Positions 9,484 through 18,103 of a DNA stretch of 64,000 nucleotides are shown here, in pieces; position 1 is the stretch's first letter, and every line of letters starts with the position of its first letter. Both the position numbers and the translations under genes were made by a program. The notes under the pieces are model-generated. The model made no database searches, had not been told where the DNA came from, and was given only the letters and a program-made list of their open reading frames with translations. Origin of the DNA: Roseburia sp. (lineage in GTDB: Bacteria; Bacillota; Clostridia; Christensenellales; Pumilibacteraceae); contig JAMPDA010000007.1 in assembly GCA_023665905.1 (NCBI GenBank), positions 1-64,000 on the forward strand. The letters run 5' to 3'.

Positions 9484-11013
9484 TTACTCCCACTCGATAG
9501 TCGCGGGGGGTTTGCTCGTTATGTCGTACACGACGCGGTTGACGTGCTTGACCTCGTTGACTATTCGACCGGAAATGCTCTGCAACACGTCGAACGGTAT
9601 GCGCGCCCAGTCGGCGGTCATTCCGTCCACGCTCGTGACGGCGCGCAGTCCGACGGTGTAGTCGTACGTGCGCTCGTCGCCCATGACGCCGACGGTGCGG
9701 ACGTCCGTCAATACGGCGAAGTACTGCCATATCTCCTTATCGAGCCCGTTCTTGGCTATCTCGTCGCGGAAGATATAATCCGCCTCGCGCAGTATTTCGA
9801 GCTTGCTTTCGGTGATGTCGCCGATTACACGAATGGCGAGCCCGGGTCCCGGGAACGGCTGGCGCATAACAATGCTTTCCGGCAGTCCGAGCTCGAAGCC
9901 CAGCCGCCGCACCTCGTCCTTGAAAAGCAGTCTCAGCGGCTCAATAAGTTCTTTAAAATCGACCACGTCGGGCAGTCCGCCGACGTTGTGGTGGCTCTTT
10001 ATCTTTGCCGAGTGGTTAAGGCCGCTTTCTATCACGTCGGGATATATCGTGCCCTGAACGAGATAATCGACCTTGCCTATCTTTTTGGCTTCCTCCTCGA
10101 ACACGCGAATGAACTCCTCGCCTATTATCTTGCGCTTTTTTTCGGGCTCGCTGACGCCCTCGAGTTTTTTCAAAAACCGCGCCGACGCGTCCACCGCCTT
10201 CAAGTTCATGCCGCGCTCGTCGCGGAACACGCGCACCACTTCTTCCGCCTCGCCCTTGCGCAACAGTCCGTGATCGACGAATATACACGTAAGGTTGGGA
10301 CACGCGCGGTGCACGAGCGTTGCGGCGACGGCGGAATCGACTCCGCCCGAAAGCGCGCACAGTATTTTTTTGTCGCCGACGCGCGCTTTAAGCTCCGCCA
10401 CATTGCGCTCCACATATCCGCTCATCGTCCACTCGCCGCTCGCGCCGCAAACGCCGTAGAGGAAGTTTTTGAGCATTTTGAAGCCCTCGTCGGTATGCAT
10501 GACCTCGGGGTGGAACTGCACGCCGTATATCTTTTTATCCGCGTTTTCCATTGCGGCTACGGGACATGTTTCCGTCGTCGCGGAAACGTCAAAGCCGCCC
10601 GGCAGCTTTTCTATGTAATTGGTGTGGCTCATCCAGCAGTTCGATTTTAGGGAAACGCCGTCGAACAGTTTGGAGCTCCGCTTTTTAACGTCGAGCACGC
10701 GCCTGCCGTACTCGCGCGGACCTATGCCCACCGAGCCGCCGAGCGTGCCGGCAATGAGCTGACAGCCGTAGCAAATGCCGAGCACGGGTATGCCGAGCGA
10801 AAACACGTCGGCGTCTATCCTCGGCGCATCGGGCTGCAAAAACGACGACGGTCCGCCCGTAAACACCAACCCTATCGGGTTTGTTTCGGCGATTTTTTCC
10901 TTGATCTTTTCAAAAGAAATGAGCTCGCAGTAAACGTTAGCCTCGCGCACGCGGCGCGCTATCAACTGATTGTACTGTCCGCCGAAATCGACGACGAGAA
11001 CGGTTTGAGCCAT
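9484..11013 (-). CDS. guaA: GMP synthase, glutamine-hydrolysing
   Basis: The 509-residue protein makes GMP from XMP, ATP and glutamine. The N-terminal class I glutamine amidotransferase domain (about 1-190) has the nucleophile in LGICYGCQL (C81) and the His/Glu of GVQFHPEV. The ATP-pyrophosphatase domain follows with the P-loop [14 protein letters not shown], and the C-terminal dimerisation domain ends in KPPATIEWE, the standard GuaA tail. Full length, with AAGGAG before the ATG. A separate promoter lies about 75 bp upstream. Confidence 0.97.
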   Translation of the reverse strand: MAQTVLVVDFGGQYNQLIARRVREANVYCELISFEKIKEKIAETNPIGLVFTGGPSSFLQPDAPRIDADVFSLGIPVLGICYGCQLIAGTLGGSVGIGPREYGRRVLDVKKRSSKLFDGVSLKSNCWMSHTNYIEKLPGGFDVSATTETCPVAAMENADKKIYGVQFHPEVMHTDEGFKMLKNFLYGVCGASGEWTMSGYVERNVAELKARVGDKKILCALSGGVDSAVAATLVHRACPNLTCIFVDHGLLRKGEAEEVVRVFRDERGMNLKAVDASARFLKKLEGVSEPEKKRKIIGEEFIRVFEEEAKKIGKVDYLVQGTIYPDVIESGLNHSAKIKSHHNVGGLPDVVDFKELIEPLRLLFKDEVRRLGFELGLPESIVMRQPFPGPGLAIRVIGDITESKLEILREADYIFRDEIAKNGLDKEIWQYFAVLTDVRTVGVMGDERTYDYTVGLRAVTSVDGMTADWARIPFDVLQSISGRIVNEVKHVNRVVYDITSKPPATIEWE

Positions 11014-11086
11014 GCTATTCTCCTTATATCCGATGTTTTAAAAGCAAAAGTTTTGCATAACGTGTACGCAAAACTGTTACTCTTAC

Positions 11087-11115
11087 TTTATAACACGTTT
11101 TATGCCCTTTGTAAA
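11087..11115 (-). promoter_or_regulatory. Sigma-A promoter of guaA
   Basis: Minus strand TTTACA (11115-11110), 17 bp, TATAAA (11092-11087). The leader then contains a hairpin, AGTTTTGC / GCAAAACT (between 11048 and 11076), whose role is unclear. I see no purine riboswitch consensus. Confidence 0.6.
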
Positions 11116-11169
11116 GCGTTTTCGGGACGGCGCGGAACGCTTTTGCCTTGCCTATCGCGCGCGCCGCAA

Positions 11170-11766
11170 CTAACCGCGCGCCACACTGTACGCGCAAAGC
11201 CCTTCCAGCGCAAAGCTCGCGTCGATGCCGCGGAGATACGTGTCGCGGTCTATTTGCTCGGTGAGCGACGTGCTCAAAAGCGCAAAAAGTTCGCGCTTAT
11301 CGAGCGCGCTTTTTTCGACGGCGCGATTGTACTTATCCTTATCCACCCTGCGCCAATCGACTATCGCGCCGACCGCGTCGGCGAACATGACGTCCAGCCA
11401 AATGCGCATAGCCCTGCCGTTTCCGTATCTGAACGGGTGCACGGTGTTCATATGTATGAACTTGTCCACTATCTCGCCGAACTCGCGGTGCGGCAGGATG
11501 TCCGCAAACCTGACGGCGTTGTCTATCCCCTCGACGGGCGTGAACATCATTCCGCCCTTGTAGACGTTGACCGTGCGTATCTCGCCGGCGAACGGATAAA
11601 TATTTCCGAACAGAGCCGAATGTATCTCCTGAAGCCCTGCGAACTTGCCGACGGGCAGCGTGTTCAGCCGTCCCGAATCGAACAGCATTGCCGCGCCCTG
11701 CTTGGATATGCGCTCGTCGGCTTGCGTGAGCAGCTTATCGTCGGTTATTCCGAGTTTGTTTTCCAT
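11170..11766 (-). CDS. Fic-domain AMP transferase, class III layout
   Basis: The 198-residue protein is a compact Fic domain. The active-site loop reads HPFRYGNGRAMR (H110 to R121), so the catalytic His, the phosphate-binding GNGR and the final Arg are all present. The usual Asp/Glu after HPFx is Tyr, which may affect metal binding. Near the C terminus SFALEG (S184, E188) fits the inhibitory [S/T]xxxE[G/N] motif, and its placement at the very end is the class III arrangement known from NmFic. That predicts an enzyme that silences itself until the C-terminal helix moves. Fic enzymes usually AMPylate protein hydroxyls. No antitoxin gene flanks it, which fits built-in inhibition. The GAGGTG ribosome site is good. 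Confidence 0.88.
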   Translation of the reverse strand: MENKLGITDDKLLTQADERISKQGAAMLFDSGRLNTLPVGKFAGLQEIHSALFGNIYPFAGEIRTVNVYKGGMMFTPVEGIDNAVRFADILPHREFGEIVDKFIHMNTVHPFRYGNGRAMRIWLDVMFADAVGAIVDWRRVDKDKYNRAVEKSALDKRELFALLSTSLTEQIDRDTYLRGIDASFALEGLCAYSVARG

Positions 11767-11873
11767 AAATCACCTCTTAAGCGGTTTTTCTTTCGATCGG
11801 TTTTTTCGCTTTATCCGATCGACTGTTCTCATTTAGCGGCGCCGCGCTCGATACACGTGCGGCAGAAAGGCGC

Positions 11874-13718
11874 TCAATCGTTTGCGTGCTTGCCGAGCCC
11901 GAGTATCTTCGCGCGCTCGCGCATGCGCTCCGTGGCGTCCAAGAGCCGTTTTCTTATGCGCAGCGACTTGGGTGTGACTTCCAAAATCTCGTCGTCCGCC
12001 AAGAACTCTATGCAGTCCTCGAGCGTCATGCGCATGGGCGTTATCAGTTTGAGCGCGTCGTCGCTGCCCGAGCTACGCGTATTCGTCAAATGCTTGCGCT
12101 TGCACACGTTGACGACTATATCGTCGCCGCGCGGATTCATGCCGACGACCATGCCGGCGTACACGGGCACGCCCGCGCCTATAAACAGCGTGCCGCGCTC
12201 CTGCGCGTTGAACAGCCCGTAAACAATGGAATCGCCCTGCTCGTGCGCGATGAGCGAGCCGAAGTCGCGGCGGTTTATCTCGCCCTTGTACGGCTCGTAG
12301 CCGTCGAACACGCTCGACATTATGCCCTCGCCCTTGGTGTCCGTCAAGAGCTCGCTCTGATATCCGAACAGTCCGCGCGCGGGCACTTTGAAGTTCATTT
12401 TTATGCGACTGCCGTGCGGCGTCATGTCTATGAGCTCGCCCTTGCGCACGCCCATTTTGTTCATGACCGTGCCGACGCACGTTTCGGGCACGTCTATAAA
12501 CACCCTGTCCATAGGCTCATGCTTAACGCCGTTTATCGTTTTTATCAGAACTTTGGGCATGCTGACTGCAAACTCGTAGCCGTCGCGCCGCATCGTTTCT
12601 ATAAGAATGGAAAGGTGCATTTCGCCTCTGCCGCAAACGACAAAGCTGTCTGCGGTCGCGCCGTCCGACACTCTCAGCGAAAGGTCCTTTACGGCTTCTT
12701 TGTACAGTCTGTCGCGCAAGTGCCGACTGGTGACGTACTTTCCTTCCTTGCCGGCGTACGGCGAGTCGTTGACCATAAAAGTCATTTCGACGCTCGGCTC
12801 GGCTATTTTGACGAACTCTATCGGCGAAGTGTCGAGTTCCGAGCAAACGGTGTCGCCTATCATGACGCCGTCGATACCCGACACGCACACGATATCGCCC
12901 ACGCTCGCGCGATCGGTTTGGACGCGCTTTATCCCGTCGTAAGTGAATATGCTTACGGCTTTGCTCTTTATCGACTTGGACGGGTCGTGATAGTTTGTGA
13001 GCACCACTCCGTCGCCCACGGCGAGCTCGCCCGAACCGATCTTGCCGACTGCGAGCTTGCCCACATAATCGTTGTGCTCCGCCGACGACACGAGCATTTT
13101 GAACGGCGCTTTTATATCGCCCGACGGCGCGGGGATATATTCTATTATCGTCTGGAACAGCGGTTGCATGTTCCTGCCGCGGTCGAGCATACTGCGCGAA
13201 GCTACGCCGTCGCGCGCCGACGCGAAAACGAACGGGCTGTTGAGCTGTTCCTCGCTCGCGTCGAGGTCCAAAAACAGCTCGAGTATCTCGTCCGTAACTT
13301 CTTTGAGCCGCGCGTCGGGACGGTCGGTCTTGTTGACGACGACGATTATCTTCAGCCCGAGCGCGAGCGCTTTTTCGAGCACGAACCGCGTCTGCGGCAT
13401 CGGACCTTCAAACGCGTCCACCACGAGCAGCGCGCCGTCCACCATTTTGAGCACGCGCTCCACCTCGCCGCCGAAGTCGGCGTGCCCGGGCGTATCAACA
13501 ATGTTTATCTTGAACCCGTCGTACATGCACGACGCGTTTTTGGAAAGTATGGTTATGCCGCGCTCGCGTTCGAGCGCGTTGGAATCCATGACGCGATCGG
13601 CGACCGCCTGATTGTCCCTGAACACGTTGCCTTGCTTTAAAAGCTCGTTTACAAGCGACGTTTTGCCGTGGTCTACGTGGGCTATTATAGCCACATTTCT
13701 GATTTTGCTCTGTTCCAT
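11874..13718 (-). CDS. typA: Ribosome-associated GTPase TypA/BipA
   Basis: Start chosen at MEQSKIRNVAII (13718), since the family begins right before the G1 loop; about 614 residues. G1 is AHVDHGKTSL, G3 VDTPGHADFGGEVERV, G4 NKTDRPDA. EF-G-like domains follow, with the BipA-specific C-terminal region (KRKHLTNTRSSGSDDALKL). It is a translational GTPase that helps 50S assembly and growth under stress. The gene lies 31 bp downstream of leuA and probably shares its transcript. Confidence 0.95.
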   Translation of the reverse strand: MEQSKIRNVAIIAHVDHGKTSLVNELLKQGNVFRDNQAVADRVMDSNALERERGITILSKNASCMYDGFKINIVDTPGHADFGGEVERVLKMVDGALLVVDAFEGPMPQTRFVLEKALALGLKIIVVVNKTDRPDARLKEVTDEILELFLDLDASEEQLNSPFVFASARDGVASRSMLDRGRNMQPLFQTIIEYIPAPSGDIKAPFKMLVSSAEHNDYVGKLAVGKIGSGELAVGDGVVLTNYHDPSKSIKSKAVSIFTYDGIKRVQTDRASVGDIVCVSGIDGVMIGDTVCSELDTSPIEFVKIAEPSVEMTFMVNDSPYAGKEGKYVTSRHLRDRLYKEAVKDLSLRVSDGATADSFVVCGRGEMHLSILIETMRRDGYEFAVSMPKVLIKTINGVKHEPMDRVFIDVPETCVGTVMNKMGVRKGELIDMTPHGSRIKMNFKVPARGLFGYQSELLTDTKGEGIMSSVFDGYEPYKGEINRRDFGSLIAHEQGDSIVYGLFNAQERGTLFIGAGVPVYAGMVVGMNPRGDDIVVNVCKRKHLTNTRSSGSDDALKLITPMRMTLEDCIEFLADDEILEVTPKSLRIRKRLLDATERMRERAKILGLGKHAND

Positions 13719-13749
13719 AACTTCTCTTGTTGTTGTGAATTTCCGTCCG

Positions 13750-15408
13750 CTATTTTGCGGCAAGTATCTTGTTGACCGCGCCGATAAGCGCTTTTATGGA
13801 CGCCGTCATGATGTCGCTGTCCACGCCGACGGCATAGCGCGTCTTTTCGCCGCACTTCAAGCCGACATAGGCGGCGGCGAGCGACTTGGAGCCGGACTCC
13901 AGCGCGTGCTCGGTGTACAGCACGGTGGTGAAGTCTATATTGTGCGCGCGCTTTAGCGCCGACACCGCCGCATTGAACTGACCGTTGCCGCTGCCGATTA
14001 TTATTACGTCCTTGCCGTTGTTTTTGAGCTGCAACGACAGCAGCACGTCGCCGTCGTTTTTGTCGAACGAGAACGACTCGAGCGCGAGCGGCGCGCCGAG
14101 GTTTACGTACTCCTTGCGGAAGATGTCCGAAACTTCTTCGGGCTTTAGCTCTTTGTGCTTTCTGTCCGATATGCCTTTTACGAGATAGCCTATATCCTCG
14201 CGCATGGCTTTGGGCACGATGTAGCCGTACTTCTGTTCGAGCACGTACGCTATGCCGCCCTTGCCCGACTGCGAGTTTATGCGTATGACGTCCGCGTCGT
14301 AGCTCCTCCCGACGTCCGCGGGGTCCACGGGCAGATACGGCATATCCCACTGCGCGTCGGGGTGTTCGCGGCGATAGAGCGTGCCCTTGGCGATAGCGTC
14401 CTGGTGCGAGCCCGAAAACGCCGTAAACACGAGCGAGCCGGCGTACGGCTGTCTGGGCGGTACTTTCATGCCCGTAAGTTTTTCGTACACCGCCGCCGTT
14501 TCGTAAAGGTTGGAAAAATCGAGCTTGGGATCGACGCCGTGCGAATACATATTGAGCGCGAGCGTCACTATATCCACATTGCCCGTGCGCTCGCCGTTGC
14601 CGAACAGCGTGCCTTCCACCCGCTCCGCGCCTGCGAGCACGGCAAGCTCCGCATCGGCGACGCCCGTTCCCCTGTCGTTGTGCGGATGCGTGGAAATGAC
14701 GATCGAGTCGGAATACTTGAGGTTCTTCTTCATGTATTCGACCTGGCACGCGTAGACGTGCGGAAGCGACGTTTCCACCGTCACCGGCAGGTTGATTATC
14801 AGCTTTTTGTCGGGAGTAGGCTTTATTACGTCGGACACCGCGTCGCATATCTCGAGCGCGAACTCCGGCTCCGTGCCCGTAAACGACTCGGGCGAATATT
14901 CGAAGGTGTAACCGTCGGCGCGGTCTTTAATCATGCGCGCGGCGGCGACCGCTATATCGACTATCTTGGACTTTTTCGCGCCGAAAACCTGCTCGCGCTG
15001 CGGCTTGGACGTGGAGTTGTAAAAATGCACGATGGCGTTCTTTTTGTTTATGCCCTCGAGGCTTTTGAGCGTCCTGTCGATAATATGCTCGCGGCACTGC
15101 GTCAGCACCTGAATGGTGACGTCGTCGGGTATCAGCCCGTCGTCGATGAGCCGACGTGTAAACGCGTACTCGGTATCGCTCGCCGCCGGAAAACCTATCT
15201 CTATCTGTTTGAATCCGATCTTGACCAAATACTTGAAAAACTCTATCTTCTCGTCGAGCTCCATGGGCGTGACGAGCGCCTGATTGCCGTCGCGCAGATC
15301 GACACTGCACCACACGGGCGGCGCGGTTATGCGGTCGCGCTTTATCCAGTCGGTGCACCGCTCGGGCGGCAGGAAATAATTGGCTTTGTATTTGTCGCAA
15401 TTTCTCAT
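13750..15408 (-). CDS. leuA: 2-isopropylmalate synthase
   Basis: The 552-residue protein belongs to the longer LeuA type. It condenses acetyl-CoA and 2-oxoisovalerate as the first step of leucine synthesis. The TIM barrel starts with WCSVDLRDGNQAL, where the Asp binds the metal. STHPHNDRGTG supplies the two metal-binding His, and GNGERTGNVD is the family signature. The C-terminal regulatory domain (about 420-550) ends in IKALIGAVNKIL and normally binds leucine for feedback control. No other leu or ilv gene is adjacent. I saw no T-box leader; only 44 bp separate it from spoIIE upstream. Confidence 0.95.
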   Translation of the reverse strand: MRNCDKYKANYFLPPERCTDWIKRDRITAPPVWCSVDLRDGNQALVTPMELDEKIEFFKYLVKIGFKQIEIGFPAASDTEYAFTRRLIDDGLIPDDVTIQVLTQCREHIIDRTLKSLEGINKKNAIVHFYNSTSKPQREQVFGAKKSKIVDIAVAAARMIKDRADGYTFEYSPESFTGTEPEFALEICDAVSDVIKPTPDKKLIINLPVTVETSLPHVYACQVEYMKKNLKYSDSIVISTHPHNDRGTGVADAELAVLAGAERVEGTLFGNGERTGNVDIVTLALNMYSHGVDPKLDFSNLYETAAVYEKLTGMKVPPRQPYAGSLVFTAFSGSHQDAIAKGTLYRREHPDAQWDMPYLPVDPADVGRSYDADVIRINSQSGKGGIAYVLEQKYGYIVPKAMREDIGYLVKGISDRKHKELKPEEVSDIFRKEYVNLGAPLALESFSFDKNDGDVLLSLQLKNNGKDVIIIGSGNGQFNAAVSALKRAHNIDFTTVLYTEHALESGSKSLAAAYVGLKCGEKTRYAVGVDSDIMTASIKALIGAVNKILAAK

Positions 15409-15452
15409 AAGTAAATCATATTACATTCGCCGCAAAATGTCAAACGATTTGC

Positions 15453-17714
15453 TTACGCCGATACTTCGCCGCCGACCTTTTCGCGCTTTACGCGTTTGGG
15501 CGCGTCGAACAGGCGGAACGCAACAGCCGTCATGTCGTCGTGCGGTGTGCCGCCGTCGAGGAGCAGTGCGCGGCGCACGATGTCCTCCGCCGCCTTTTCG
15601 GGATTGTGCGCCGACAGCCCGTTTATGAACTCTGGAAGCTCGTCGCCCGAAAAACAGTCGGATATGCCGTCGGTCACGAGTATGAGCATTTGCCCGGGGT
15701 ACAAGCGCTTGCTCGTTACGAACGGGCGCATTTCGTCGAGCACGCCTATAGGCAGAGAACTGCCCTCGATCTTGAGCACGGTGTCCGCCGTCTTGATGTA
15801 GCACGGCGGCGCGCCGATCTTGATGATGTCCGCGACGGCGGAATCGAGGTCGCACACCACCACGTCGGCGGCGGAATAGCTCTCCGCCCTCGGCAGTTTC
15901 AAAAATCTGTTCACGCCCGACAGCGCCGACTTGGAATCGAAGCCGGCTTTGTAGAAACACTCTATGAGCTCGACCGCCGCGTCCGAGCCCACGCCCGCGC
16001 GCTCGCCCGTTCCCATGCCGTCGAGCAGCGCGACCAAAAACCTGTCGCCTATCCGCTCGAATGAATAGCTGTCGCCGCTGACGCCCGACTTTGCCACGCC
16101 CGCGCGCGCGTACACCGCTTCGTACGCAGGGCGCTTTTTGAGCGTCGCTATGCTCCAGCCCGCCGCGGCGGACTTTTCGAGCGCCGTCACCGCATACTCG
16201 CGCTTTAGGCACACCGACACCGCGCGCCGTATCTTTTCGCGCGTCGCAAACCCCGTGCGCACGATCGCAGTCACCCACTCGCGCGTTACGAACACCTGCG
16301 CGCACTCCACGCCCGAAAGACAGAGCTCGGCGGCTATCCGCTCCTCGGCGTCGCCGTCGAACCCGACGGGCACGGCTTGACTTTCGCCGAGCTCCGTCAA
16401 CACGTCCTTGACGGCGGCGAGCCGCTCAGTGACTATCGCCTTTGCTTTATCCTCGCACTCCGCGTCGCGCTTGCGGTCGCGCGCCGAGTCCGTTATTTCC
16501 GCGGACGCGGCGATAACATCCACCGTGCGCAAGCACGTAGTAGCGAAAAAATCGGGAAGGTCCGTTATGAGCGCCTTGCCGGCGTACGCGCATTCCGCCA
16601 CGGCGGCAAACGCGCTCTTTCGCGCTTCGGCGTCGCATGCGGAAATGTTTTTGCAGTACGGGCATATCCTGTCGGACAGCACCATGCCGATAGCGTCGAA
16701 ATCGGGCGGCGGCTCCGTCATGCCGTTCAATAGCCGCGCCGTTTCGTCGAACACCGTCGCGACGGCGAGCATGCGGTCCGCCGCGTCCGCCTTTATCCTG
16801 TTTATGTAGTGCCTGACGGCTATGCGCGCCGACCCGTCAAAGTCGAAATACGCACGTATGCGTTTGGGCACGCGCCGCGGCAGCAGACAGTACAGCGCTC
16901 CGCCGACGGCGAGCATGAGCGCGTCCGCGCCGACCGCCGCGATATCCGAAGAAAACAGTATGGAAAACGCGGCGTACGATCCCACGCCCACCGCGGCGCA
17001 AAACGGTCGAGGCAGTCCCCGAAACGCCGTCGCGACGGCGGCGCAAGCGATAAACGCGAGCGCGACATACCCGCCCGTCTCGAACGCCAGCCCGAGCGCC
17101 ATTGCCGCCGAACCGCCGAGCGCGGCTTTGGATCCGACCGCGCCGAGCAGCAGCGCCGAAAACATACATAGAGCAAGCCCGACATCGAACATGCCGACGC
17201 TCGCCCTGCCGAACGCCAGTCCTGCGACGAACGCCGTCACGCAACACCCCACCGCCTCGGTGACGTCCGGTCGGAACGAAAATTGCGTGCCGACCGCCTC
17301 CGCGGTCTTGTCCGCAAAATAATAAAAAGTCGCGCCGACAAACGCGGTGAGCGCCGCGTCGATTACGGACCCGAACGCGCAAAGAAGCGCCGCTTCCGCG
17401 GCGATCGCCGCAAGCGAAAACAGCGTCCTTGCAAGGCGTTTATCAAACCGCGCGAACTTAAGTCCCAAAAACCACCGCGCAGCGAGTATAAACACCGCGA
17501 CGCCCGATATGTACAGCCGCCGCACGTCGAACGTGAACAAGAACGAGCACAGTATATAAACGGGCGCGGTGAACCCTATGAACACCTGTCCGGAAAGCGC
17601 GCACAGCATGGGCGTGCCGAACGGGAATATGCCGTACAGCTTGCCGCCGCAGCACACGACGAGCAGGACCGCCGCCGACAGCAGCAACACGGGACGTTTT
17701 ATTCGTTTCCTCAT
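15453..17714 (-). CDS. spoIIE: Stage II sporulation protein E (PP2C phosphatase)
   Basis: The 753-residue protein has about ten N-terminal membrane segments (about 8-290), a central coiled region and a C-terminal PP2C phosphatase domain with LLDGMGTGERA, ILVTDGISD and GTPHDDMTAVAF, which hold the metal-binding aspartates. In Bacillus SpoIIE dephosphorylates SpoIIAA at the division septum to switch on sigma-F in the forespore. Length and order fit SpoIIE rather than a general PP2C. It is the clearest sign that the host forms endospores. No clear Shine-Dalgarno stands before the ATG, so the start is less certain than the call. Confidence 0.93.
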   Translation of the reverse strand: MRKRIKRPVLLLSAAVLLVVCCGGKLYGIFPFGTPMLCALSGQVFIGFTAPVYILCSFLFTFDVRRLYISGVAVFILAARWFLGLKFARFDKRLARTLFSLAAIAAEAALLCAFGSVIDAALTAFVGATFYYFADKTAEAVGTQFSFRPDVTEAVGCCVTAFVAGLAFGRASVGMFDVGLALCMFSALLLGAVGSKAALGGSAAMALGLAFETGGYVALAFIACAAVATAFRGLPRPFCAAVGVGSYAAFSILFSSDIAAVGADALMLAVGGALYCLLPRRVPKRIRAYFDFDGSARIAVRHYINRIKADAADRMLAVATVFDETARLLNGMTEPPPDFDAIGMVLSDRICPYCKNISACDAEARKSAFAAVAECAYAGKALITDLPDFFATTCLRTVDVIAASAEITDSARDRKRDAECEDKAKAIVTERLAAVKDVLTELGESQAVPVGFDGDAEERIAAELCLSGVECAQVFVTREWVTAIVRTGFATREKIRRAVSVCLKREYAVTALEKSAAAGWSIATLKKRPAYEAVYARAGVAKSGVSGDSYSFERIGDRFLVALLDGMGTGERAGVGSDAAVELIECFYKAGFDSKSALSGVNRFLKLPRAESYSAADVVVCDLDSAVADIIKIGAPPCYIKTADTVLKIEGSSLPIGVLDEMRPFVTSKRLYPGQMLILVTDGISDCFSGDELPEFINGLSAHNPEKAAEDIVRRALLLDGGTPHDDMTAVAFRLFDAPKRVKREKVGGEVSA

Positions 17715-17904
17715 GTCATGTTTTATATCACACGCCGGAAAGACTTTTACGTCATAATTGTGCGATAATTGGCGTTTTACGTATATAGCGCCGAGCGCGC
17801 GATTTTTCCGCGGCGGCGCTTTGCCGCGCCGCCGCGGAAGCCGCCCGATTTTTGCGCAGAGAAAAATATACTTATGTAATTATCGTTTATATTTGTTAAA
17901 ACGC

Positions 17905-17939
17905 TTGACATACCCCCCCCCCCCCCCCCGTGTTATTCT
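17905..17939 (+). promoter_or_regulatory. Promoter with a 17-C tract in the spacer (likely phase-variable)
   Basis: TTGACA (17905-17910) is followed by TA, then 17 consecutive C (17913-17929). The -10 candidates are TGTTAT (17931), TTATTC (17933) and TATTCT (17934). As read, the -35 to -10 spacing is 20-23 bp, too long for full activity; loss of 3-6 C would give 17. Poly-C spacers of this kind switch the Neisseria opc promoter. The downstream gene is a surface lipoprotein. Confidence 0.6.
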
Positions 17940-17944
17940 ACTAT

Positions 17945-18028
17945 AAATTAGGTATTATACCTCGTGGCAAGCCACGGAACGCCCTACGGGTGTTCCGCCG
18001 CAAAGCGGCGGAGTATAAAACCTAATTT
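17945..18028 (+). repeat. Cloverleaf-like 84-bp palindromic element in a 5' leader
   Basis: A 16-bp terminal inverted repeat (AAATTAGGTATTATAC at 17945, its inverse at 18013-18028 with one mismatch) encloses three hairpins: CGTGG/CCACG (17963-17976), GGAACGCCC/GGGTGTTCC (17976-17996) and GCCGC/GCGGC (17997-18009). Transcribed from the poly-C promoter it would form a four-way-junction 5' leader. A related but truncated copy begins at about 29846 and a shorter one at about 27939, so it may be a mobile repeat rather than a dedicated RNA. Confidence 0.6.
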
Positions 18029-18103
18029 GTCGACGTCGCAAATTTGCCATTGCATGCAAGCAAATTTGCTCCTCGAATAAATAATATCCGTGGAGGGATA
18101 AAC

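Noticed and set aside
11014-11086. Purine riboswitch ahead of guaA
   Set aside because: Only one hairpin is visible; the conserved purine-aptamer loops are absent.
15409-15452. T-box leader ahead of leuA
   Set aside because: Only 44 bp separate leuA from spoIIE, too short for a T-box, and no T-box core was seen.
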